Shown here one piece after another: positions 37,901-49,600 of a stretch of DNA of 64,000 nucleotides. The translations under genes and the position numbers were made by a program. The stretch is taken from the NCBI RefSeq assembly GCF_050908995.1, contig NC_135122.1, forward strand, positions 15,478,501 through 15,542,500, read 5' to 3'. This stretch comes from Andrena cerasifolii. Lineage: Eukaryota; Arthropoda; Insecta; Hymenoptera; Andrenidae. Positions within the stretch are counted from its first letter, which is position 1. Every line of letters begins with the position of its first letter. A model generated the notes under the pieces. That model was given only the letters and a program-made list of their open reading frames with translations, made no database searches and was not told the DNA's origin.

Positions 37901-40900
37901 TATATCTACACTCTACAACGTATCGACAGCATCCCCCTAAGTAATCGCAAAACTTTGCACCGCATCTGGGAAGCAGCTGTCCGGCGGTTCCCTCGAAAAG
38001 CACCGATGCCATTCGCGGAAGCGAACTAGGGAGCTTTCGTTAATGGCTGCGAATCGTACAAAGGGGAGGAAAGAAAGGAAATACCCTGCCGCCTAAATGG
38101 AGGGACGCAGAATGCACACCAGCCGAGTAATGTCGTTAAGGGCTCCCACTTAACGAGGCGCAGAGTTAATTGATAATTACCCCGGCGAAAACTGCAACGA
38201 GGGATATCGCGTGTGCAATTAATCGAGGGACTGGAGGCACAACCGCGACGCGTAATTGAAGGAGAAAGAGGTGGCCCGCTCGGTGCACCTGAATTCCTGC
38301 TCCACCGGCCAACGAGGAGGAGTAATGTCTTTGTCGCGGATAATTTCAATAATTCACCGATTACACGCTCGTTGAACCATCGTCTGCGGGAAATTTCGTC
38401 CCTGGGAGCGGGGCCATTAACTGTCTTTGGTGGGAGGTAACTGATACGAGTATCGATTTGGCGGAGGAAGGTAGTAGGGTAGGACTCAGAACTGAGAGAA
38501 ACTGAAATAATGAATAATAATAGACACGGTCCAATTCAGAATTATCGACCCTAGTTTGAAAATATTTTTCGTAACCGCAGCCGCAGGCGATACAGTCTGT
38601 CTTGATGGATTTATTTATCAATTTACAATGCTGAAATTTTTTTGAAATTTTTCTGTCCGAAACTGCGAACACTTTGCCGACACTGTGCCTTTATTCAGAC
38701 GCAGTGGGTACTTGTCCACTCGACTTTAGAATATTCATTCATAATTGGTACAATGGAGTTGCTTCCAAGTTCCCCGCGTCTTTCCCTCGTCGCGAGTTAC
38801 CTGCCCCCGACTTCCAGGCTCGCAATTTAAACTTTTAATTGCTCGTCCGCTTTAAATATTAATTCGCCGCCGCGTCGCGCGACAGAAGGTAGCCGGGGCG
38901 CCGCCCGGCGTGGATCCGCGACGGAGATTGAAACGGATCGCGAATGGACCGGAAGATCGGAAATGTCGATTGGCGCACGGATCGCAGGACATTCGCCACG
39001 AGCGGGGACACGTCCCCAATCTCGCGAGGCCTCAATATCGCGCTTCTTCGGTGCTTCTTCTTCCGCCGTCTATGGAGACGGATATGGATCTGCCTCGTCG
39101 AGCTGTAATTTTCCAGCGATCGAGGCTTTTTCGCCGCGGCTGGAGGCCTGAGAGGAATCCGTTTTTCCGGTCGACTGCGTGCCGATGAGACGTCGAGATG
39201 AGATCCTCGAGAGCGATCCCATCTCCTCTCTTCGCCTCTCCCCCGACGTTCCACCCCTTCGTTACACATCCAGGACAATTACCGGGGAGGCAGGGTAAAC
39301 CCTGGCCGCCTGCGTCCGCGCACCGAAATCACCGAAAATTTTCGCGAATCTGATCGGCATTCGATTTTACAATCCACTGCTTCGGTAACTGAATTTCACT
39401 TGGGGATTCCCGATAAAATTCCAGAGCAATCAATCATTTCCTAACTACCTTCCTTCTGGTGGATTCGCAAAGGAATACAGGCAGGGCTTGAATAGGTTTC
39501 GAAAATAACTGTTTCAAACTGTTGTATAAAGGTTCTGACTGAAAGAGTTATGAAGAACCTTTATTCGGAATAACCGTTATAAGGAACCTAAATATCAGAC
39601 TGTATAAGTTACGGTTCCTATATAGCTGTATAACTTTTATTTTTTGGGTTCTATAAGTTTTATTTTTTAGGTTCTATAACTTTTATTTTTTAGGTACTAT
39701 AACTTGCTTACTAATATACTTGCTTACTAATTTATAATAATTTTTACACAATTTGGTTACACAGAGTAATCTATAGTTGTAATATGTTGTGATTTCATTT
39801 ACTGTAAAATTTTGTACAATCTTTACAAGAATCGGTTCTATAACCGTTTTGTAACTTATACAGAAGCTAAAAAATAAAAGTTATAGAAACTAAAAAATAA
39901 AAGTTATAGAAGCTAAAAAATAAAAGTTATAGAACCTAAAAAATAAAAGTTATAGAAGCTAAAAAATAAAAGTTATAGAACCTAAAAAATAAAAGTTATA
40001 GAAGCTAAAAAATAAAAGTTATAGAAGCTAAAAAATAAAAGTTATAGAACCTAAAAAATAAAAGTTATACAGCTAAATAGGAACCGTAACTTATACTTAT
40101 ATAGTCTGATATTTAGGTTATTTTGAATAAAGGCTCTTCACAACTCTTTCAAGAACCGAAATCTTTATAATAACGGTTTGAAGCCCCGAATACAGGGGAG
40201 GGGAGGCGATTTTGCCTGAATTATTATTACCTATTATTATAATTATTATTACCGACACGGTGATCGCCGTGATCATCGTTGTCACCGAAGTGGACTCGAG
40301 GATTTACGAGGCACTCGGTGTACACTACTCCGAAACGTGACGCGCGACGTAACGAGGCCGCAAAACGCTTCCAACGCGGAATCAACGAATGTCCCTTTCA
40401 CTGTTCCGCCAGCCGCGCTCTGTTTTTGTTGAATTTCCTCTGGCACAACCGCCGCAGGTTTACCCGGCGTATAACTGCCTCGAAATAATCCAGGGATTCT
40501 ACACAGAGCCGCGCAAGAACCGGCGAGCAGCGTCGGTCGACTTTCGAATTCCTCGCTGGCGATTTTGCCGCTGTTTGATTTTCATTCCGCCTCGGTGTTT
40601 TCTCTTCCTGAATCCCATTACCCCGTGCATTACTCCTTCCTTTAACACAATAATTACCTCCCGCGTTGACGCGCAATTCTGTTTGCTGTGAAAGCAACGC
40701 GGGCCGCGCGGAGATCCAGCCGAACGAACCGGGTTAGAAACCAATCGGCGATCTGCCTCGACCTCTTTCCTACCTCCGGGCAATCGCACGGTCCCGTCGA
40801 TCGTAGGAAATCCGTATAAGTGGCGGGGACGCGTCAGCCGCGCGGAGGGTGGCTTGAAATTTAAATAAATCCCTCGGCGACGGGGCGAACCGGCTGGTGC

Positions 40901-43900
40901 TAGTCGCGGGGTATGTCGCGCGCGCGCGCGCGATAGCGGAGGAGGAGGCGTCTTCATCTGCGCCGGAAATAATGCCGCGAAACCGTGTCAGAAAGAATAA
41001 TTAAAACCGCTGCGAGAACACGACCCCGATTTGCGAACAAAAAGGGCGTGGAAGACGCGTCGCGTCGCGACGGCCGCGCGCTATCCACGGGGTGCTCGAA
41101 TAACACGGTGGCGGGGGGGTGAAATGGAGGTTCCTTGGCCCCGATATTGTCTTCGGGCTTGATGAGTTGCTACGTGAATGGAGGAATTAGGGAGCCGAAT
41201 TTGAATAATGCGTGGCGCGGTGCAGTATTGTCGCAGACTTTGTGGATTGTTAGGTGGATGAAGGGATTATGTTGGACGCGGAGGTGTTGGTTTTGCTGAT
41301 GGAAATTGATTTAAGATGCGTGGCAGGGTGGAATATTGTGCAGGTAATTATGGGAGAGTCGCTGCTGCTTATGCGAAATTGTCGCCGTATGTAAATTTTG
41401 CAATGGAAACCTTTTCCAAGGATGCTTCTTGTTAGTTGAACATTTTAAAGAACCAAAAACATCCTTCTGTTGAGAGAGGCGCTGCAAAATTCGAAACACT
41501 TTTAATTTTGCATTTAAACTTGCTAAGTTTAACTCCTCGTTTAAAAAAGAAATAGTACGAGCAAAGTAAAATGAAATATGTTTTCATTTTATACAGCCAT
41601 AAAATGCAATAAAATTGGAAAATGAACAGGTACAGATATTACTTCTGTTTTTCGAAATTTAATTGTCGTTTCTTCTTTCCTCCACATTCATTACATAGGA
41701 AATAAAGATACAATGTGAAAGAAGAGTGAAAACTCCAGAGATATGTTTAGATTGTCAGATTTGTCATTAAAAAATAAATAATTTGCCTTGAGATATCGCT
41801 GCAGTTTCGTATTATTCTGGCAGGGAAATAATCCACAGGACTCCAATCCTTTAACGTATTACAAAAGTTGTATCATGAAAAACTATGAATTTTTAACTAC
41901 TATGATTGCAAAAATAAACACCACGCACATCTACACTCCGCGTCAAAATTAAAGGAACACTATAATTTCCTGAAAATTTTGGTCATTTTCAAATGGCTGT
42001 ATTTCTGGGAAAAATGGTCGTAAGAAATATTTAAAAAACGCATTTTAAAGCTCGAAGTTTCCAGTTTCCAGTTTTTGAATCAGGGACTCAATTTTTTTTC
42101 TATTCACTACAATACTGTTTTATCAAGATGAAAGGCAGGAAACGAAGTTTCAGAATTTGTTGCCTAGTTTGAACGTACGCACGGGACAAACAATTTTTCT
42201 CTGGCAAATCCAATGAAGAGCTCCTATAGAGCAAACATTTCCCTTTAATTTCGTTTGTTTCGTTTTGTTTTATGATTTTTATTGACCCAGTCATTCGCGA
42301 TCAAAGCAAAAAAGGCACTTTTCACTTTGAACACCTGTAACTTGCGAATTCGTGATCGTAGACAAATTTTCATGAGCGTTCTGGAAAGCTAAGAAAGTTT
42401 CCTTTCAGAGACTTAAGTTACCAATTCAATGAGATTTTTTTTTAATCGTATTAAATCCATTTTAAAATGACCCGAAAAATTGCATATTTACCATTTCTTA
42501 GAAAACACGATGCCACTTCAAGGAAAATCATGGAATCATTCAAGTGCCCACGTCTTTTGTGAGCTAAAACTACCCCTTAAACACTGTGCAAAAGGCTCGA
42601 TGGTCAAACATGCAATTTGGTCTGAAAAATTGAGCGATCACCCGTTTTATTTACTTTATGATTCTCTTCAACTCTTTCTTTGTTCCCGCAGTTTTTGAAC
42701 GATTGTTGCACGTTTTTGAAACGTTTGCTCTACAGGAGCTCTTCATTGGATTTACCAGAAAAAAATTTCTTTGTCCCGGACATGCGTTCAAACTCGGCAA
42801 AAAATTCTGAAACTTCGTTTCCTGCGCTTTATCTTGATAAAACAGTATCGTAATGAATGAAAAAAAAATTGAGTCCTTGATTGAAGAACTAGAAACTTCG
42901 CATTCTTTTGCTGTTTTTCCACTTTGCCATAATACACTTCCGCATATTTCTGCGGAGTGTATTATGGCAAAGTGGAAAAACAGCAAAATCTCTAATTAAA
43001 AGAAATACGTTCTCGCTTACTAATCTAACTGAATCGAACCGCCTAAAACAAATAAACTCGACAGAGCCGTATTTTATTCCCGACAACTCTGGAATAGCGA
43101 AAGTCCGGCGTCTCTCCCACAATTACCCTATTGCGTGTAGACTTTACAGATTGATAGGTGAATGAAGGAATTAGAGTATGAGGGCGTAATCCACAAAAGT
43201 GGAACTCGATTAAAAGAGTGATTTCGAGCAGAATGTAACACTATCTTCGGAGTTGAATTACACGCAGCGAGACAATTATGACATGCAGCCGGAAATTTGG
43301 ATGAAAGAGCCCGGAGTTTCTTGGCGAGAGCCAAGAAGAGAAGCGTGTCACAAAAGTCACGGAACTGCAGTAAGTTCGCCAGTTCCGGGTGGTCGAAAAA
43401 TTCTGCGGCACTTTATGACTGGAAGAAGGAGCTGGGACCTTTCTGCTGGGACCTCTGGATGGAAAGAGAGAACACGAGGGACGAGAAGTTCCCAGTAGTT
43501 TCAAACTTCTCGAATCTGCTTTACGCGAGGGAAAGAGAGCTGCATTTTAAGAGCGGACGTTCTCCACTACTTGGCTGGTGTAAGGCCTGCGAAGCGAGCT
43601 GGTCTCTCGCAGCTGAGGATATTCTAAGTGTCCCACGCAATATAAACGAAAACACTGCGACGTACAATGCTAGCACGCCTTCTTTCATGAAAAAGCAAAG
43701 GGGGGCAGAGGAAACTGCACGTGCTTGCAAGCTTTCGCAGTGACAAAACAATACACACTACGAGAGAGAGAATATAAAATTTAAAAAGAATGAACAACGT
43801 GTAAGCTTGCTCTGCAGAACATAACAATCATCCCCCAACCCTGCCACCTCGCGTACAAAACGGTCCCACCCGTCCGTACAAAAGCAAACCACCTCTGAGC

Positions 43901-46655
43901 ATCTAATGCTCTAAGCTCCGACCCCCGCTGCTCCCCTGCACCCTACATTAGCGCACAAAACTGGAAGCGGGATAAGAAGAGGGGTCGAAGGGGCGACGGA
44001 GCGCGGATAGCGACGTAACGCGGTGACATCCGAACTCCAGTGGAGCAACGATCCCCCAACCTGCCCCCTTTCCGATGCACGTGCACGCCTCTGTGTCTCC
44101 GACGCGGCGCAAAGGAAAAAAACAAGGCCTGGAGAGGGGTAGTGACGTAACTAGAGGGGCACGTCCCGGTGACTCGGTCGCCGGACTGGCTGCACCCCTA
44201 CATGTGGCTTATCAACACGATTGCGCGCTGTAAACGACGCCGAGGGGCATATGGCCTGGCCAGTGGTAGGAGTCAACGTACCGGCTCTCCGCCGACCCAG
44301 GGGGTAGCACCGCAAAATATCGACGAAGCAGGGGATCGGTGGCGCAGTGCCGGTTTCTCCTACTACCCTCGTCCTCGTGCCAGCCGCATGCAGACGTCGA
44401 AATAGTGCTGCGTGTCAAAGCCGAATCACCGGGACAGCTCTCTTCCGGCCCGACGCGCGCTCCTCGGCCCGCCGCCGGACCCCTCTAGACACTCCAATCA
44501 ACCGGCTGATTTAAATATGCCCACGTTCTGTTGGGGGGCGTGTAAATCCATCGCGGGCGGGTGGCAACCCGGTACTTGGTATTTTACAGATGGCTCGCCG
44601 AATTCTCGTTCCGCGTTCTCATTTGTAGCGGCTTGGCGTTGAGGTTCCTTTGTTCATGGCGGAGATAGAATAGCGATCGGTAACGCTGGTTTATCGCTCG
44701 GGAAGTGTCACGGAAATTCAGAAAAATCGAATGAATTTTCATTGGAACTTTGTGGCGGGCGGAGAAAGGTCTGTGCGCGCGGGTCGGTTCCGTGGCAGAT
44801 GGAAAAATGAAGGGAAAAACAGGGGATGCCCATTTCTCGTAATTTTGCGATTTGCAGCATCTTTTAGTCGGGCAAACTGGGACCACAGGACTGTCGAATC
44901 AGAAAGAGTTATAAAGTTCAAGATGTCACTCTTTGCGCTTCGCTGAAAAAAATTTCCACTCTGCACTGGAGGCAGATGCGGAATTTTCCCACTCTTTGGC
45001 TAAGCACAAGCTTCTGTCGCGAGGGTAAAAGAAGAAGTTGTTTAAGAGGACAAGTGAATTCATCGAACCTTGTTGCAGGATAAAACGCTGACCCTGTATG
45101 TTCTTAACTTTCCTTGAAGATGATCTAAACCAAGATCGAAACGTCGGAAACTAATATATATTATATATAATTAATTAATTGCAAAATAGATTTGATGTAT
45201 TACTTTAATTTATTAAAATAATAATTCTTTTAATCTGACCGATCCAGTGCGCCGATACCATTGTAGTTAAGCTATCAAATGTTTCTCGATAAAGCTGTTT
45301 TGTGACATTCCCTGTTTCCCCCGTTACCCTTCAAATATGCTTTCCCTGCTTTGGAACGGAGCAGTTCACACTTCTCCGTGTCACACTTGACACTGACGGC
45401 ACCGAATCGTCACGGAATTCCTCTCTGCCCCGTAGATTTGTATTTAAATCAGCCTGCGCAGTGTTTAACTATTACGTAGGCTATTTCTAAGTTTCTCGCG
45501 TGCTCCGGAGGTATCTGCCGGAGACGTTGCCTCTCCGATAAGGCGCTCCGACGCGAATAGCCGTTTGGGTAGCGCAGCGGGTAAATATCGGCCGGCGGTT
45601 TTGGGGAATTGATGTTGCCCATCATAAATAGTAAGCCGTGCTCGTGTTCACGCGAGACCTAGTTCTGCGGTTACATGCAATTTTCGTGGCAGCGAAATTA
45701 AAGCGCCCGAGGCTGGGTAACTCGATTTGCATCAGCCGCTGCATATTGGGGTAGATTACCCTCTAGCCAAGGATGATGAATCAAAGCAGCGTACATTCGA
45801 GACAGAAGTGGTCGAAAGGAATCAGCTGATTCCCATCGTCCCTTCAACGATCAAATTCGACGCGCGCCCCGGAGCATTCCGCTCGAAAAGCTCTCCTCGA
45901 CGCAACGAGCTCTCCCTCGCGCGCAACCAAGATTCCACGTTGCCCCTAACATTCCCCCGTCCGAGGGCGCAGAAGTAGAAAGTCGATTAGCCCAGAGCCG
46001 AAGGTGCAGGCTGCTCCCCTGCGCCCCTCGTCCCTCGGCTCCCTTAAACCTAACCCTTCTAACTTAACCAGCGTTGCGCATTGCAGCGGCGAAGCAAGTA
46101 GTAAAAGTCAACGTACGTGCAACGCTCCCTTCGCGTGGCACGTGACGGCCGCGCGGTGGTGCGCATCGACGAGGGGGGCGCAAGAATGGCGCAGTGCCGT
46201 TTTCCTCCTACCGCCTTCCGTGACGTTCCGCCGCGACTCGCGCCAGGCGATCGCACGAGGGTGACGTGGCGAAACGCCCGGCCGAAGTCGATACCGAAAA
46301 CTTATCTCCCGATCGACCTTAAAACGTCCCTCCGCCGCGGCGATCAGACTCGATACCAGTTCGACAAATGGGCGACGAGCCACGCTGCCCGGACGCCCAG
46401 CCAGAACGGCACGGCGCGATGCTCTGCGGCAAGTGGAGGCTCCAAAACAAAGGGTCGGTGCCAGACTGCTTAGTTAGGGACGCGAGGTGGACGTCCCCGT
46501 TGCCGGACAGGCGAGCACGAGCGTGGATTAAGAGTCAGGCCACCTTGGAGGCCCGGAAATCATATGTCGGTTTCAGAATTTTTTCGGGCGAAATTAGAAA
46601 ATGAATGGATAAACTTTTTTCACGGCTTTATTCTACAAGCCTTAGGGTATATTGA

Positions 46656-46691
<36 letters not shown>

Positions 46692-49600
46692 TTAAATTTT
46701 ATTTTCCGTCGTTCCCAAAGATTTTTCTTAACAATGACCTTGATTTTCTTATAGTCTAAGGTCCACTGAAGACTCCTCTTGAAGTCTCGTGTCTTTCTCT
46801 CCTCCCGATTTTAAGTTATCACCCTCCAAAGTTAAGCGTTCCGTTTCACCCCACCTTCCCCTACATAGCGTATCGTAAAATCCGTAAGTACATCTATAGA
46901 GAATCTATTACAGAAGATACTATTAAAATTTCAAGTGAGTCGAATAAAAATTGTTCAAGTTACGCTGCTAGCCAATTCGGAAAGAAAGTGATTCCGAGAA
47001 GCTTCGCGAGGCAACGCGTAACTCGGCCATTTTTTAACATTTCTGCGGAATATTTGCGCAAGAAGCATAGAAATAATTTTCAACCTCGCAGTATCGTAAA
47101 CAAAAAAAATCGTCTAATGGTGACGTTTCGAGCGTCTGAGGGTGGAGCAGGGGCAATTGAGGGTGGATGGGGTTTATGGGGCTGGAATTGGAGTTTGCAT
47201 CGAGAGCGATGTTTTCGAGTGGAACGTCGTCGGAGTTATAGTTAAATTGATGGGAGAGTGATTGTTGCTGCGAACTGTTTGCTCACCTCCCATCTAGGGG
47301 GCGAGGAACTAATCAGTGGAATAAATGGAGCTTTCGCAACAAAAAAATTAGGGAAAATGCGCAATCAACGCGGACCTCTGCGTTGGTAGGTTCCTGCTGG
47401 GGAAATTGGAATTTCGTAATTCAGACTAATAGGGCCGGAATGCTTGAGCGCATTAAATTTACATTTCATGAATTGCGTGCCACTTGGTGGTACAGGGAAT
47501 CGCGCACCATATTTCTGCGGCATGTTCCGATGCAAGTAGGTACGTGGATTGTTTCGCGTTGGCTCAGCATTTATTATTCGTTCCACTGTACGTTGCCGTC
47601 TCCGAATCTACCCTCTCCTTTAAATCACCCTGTACGCCGCCGTATCATCTCCAAGATCTCGGCCCCCTCCCCCATAGACGGAATAACAAGACGAATCGAT
47701 ACGCCGCAATTGCATACCGCATTTACGACTCTGCACTCGAGAAAGAACGGTACCTACCGCGCACAGGAAGACGATTCTCGTTAAGCCAATCAGCCCGGCG
47801 CAGCAATTTTCCTACCCACGCTCAGCAAGCAGCCCGACGCCCGTCCCAGTTTCTTGGAATCGCCCTGTATTCCAACGAAAAGGACGCGGACTTTTTGCCC
47901 GTCCAAGGGGTGGCCGAGCCATTCGCGGGGAAATCAATGGACGGAGACGTTCTTTTTGCCATCGAGGAACTGGCTCGCTGAAAATTAATGGAGTTTCCCC
48001 CTTGGAAAAGCAACGAAGGCGACTCGGAGGAAAAATGTGCTTCGAATATTCTGATCGGGCTTGGAAATTAAAGCAATTTGCCCCGCGATCGAAAAACCAC
48101 AGCGCGGAGTCGCTGCTTACGTTCCGCTTTCGAGGCAGCCTTTCATCGGAAAGGATCGCAGGTCGAAGACACTGGACGTGGGAGTTGCGAGGAACAACTC
48201 CTTATAATCAGAAATTGGTAACATAGGGTTCACTGCGGTTCACTGCGCGTCGTTCTTGTTACCATTTTAGTGTTTCTGGATCTCTTAACTTTTCAGTGAC
48301 AATTAAGGAACTTGGCGCAAGGGGCCGCAGCTCCGTCTTTACCAACTTCGAGTAACTCAGATGAAACTGTTTATAAAAATTATTACTTTGACTTCAAAAT
48401 TAAAGAGCGCAAATATTTCTAATTGAAAAATATATATTTTCACAGAATAAGTAGTAGTTATTGAGTCGACAGGTTCTTATTTCTGTTTTTGGGGAATTTT
48501 TCAATTCCGGAGCTGCCCAAAAGAAAAATATATCGCACAAAACAGGTTCGAAGCAATAAATCGCTCATTTGTTATCGGATTTTGCATCAAACGTGCACCA
48601 AACGATGTAGAATTTTTTTTTACGTAAGTATGTGACACTTTTTTTTCTAGAAATCTAAACTTTGATACGACGAAATTACTGGTTGAAAAAATGGTTCTGC
48701 ACAAATGCGATTTTGTTATTAAAATTCGCCGAAATTTTTAAACTTCAATATCGAGGTCTAAAAATTCATGAAGGCTACGATATTTGAACTGAGAAATTCC
48801 CTGAGGTGCGATACACCCTATGCAACCACGAAGGGTTAAGCCGTTCCCGCAGCTGAATCGCAATCTTCGCGATTCTTTCCCCAAGAGGTAACGCGAGGAA
48901 CAGCGGATGATCTAAAGCGCCGCGCAGGCGATTACGATCTAATGAGACGCGTAATTACGCGGTGTACCGTGCATCCACGAGCCATTAATCTGTCCCTTGT
49001 TCCTCCTCGAAGCTTCCGAAAGGAATTCGCGACGGACGTGGGTTATTAAAAAACCGACTCGAGAGAATCGGCGTGCATTCTCGAGGACGCAATTCGCGTT
49101 TCCCCCTTGAAGAGGGCCGCATTCGCTGCTGGATAGATGCTCGCGATTCCCGCAGCATCCATGGAATATATTCAGGAAACGGGGATAATCAGCGGATCAT
49201 TGGGATTGTTATATAACAGATTTTGTTTCCACCCCGTATGGACGAAGTTTCCATTTCGACGCGAGTTTCTTCGTCCCGAATGGACTGTAATTGCACGCGA
49301 ATTGCGTGGAAACTTAAGGGGAGGTTCCGGTCTAAAAGTCGATTTTTTTTTATTTCATTTTTCGAATGTTCAACCTTTTAGGAATACTTGTTTAAAAGGA
49401 TTTGTTGACATTCGTAACATTCCCGATGTTATAGGCATTTGAGTGGCGGCAAACGCATGGGTAACAACCCGCTACTTGGCGCTGACGTAAAACTTTAAAC
49501 GCGTTTTTCTCGAAACAGTGTTCTCGAAACGGTGGGACCTGTATCTCCAAAAGTTATTATCCGATTCGACTGAAACTTTTTTTACATTGAAGAATATACT

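Noticed and set aside
45112..45150. True hammerhead ribozyme
   Set aside because: The stem and GAAAC are present, but the sequence before the stem (TGAAGAT) does not match the conserved CTGATGA core.
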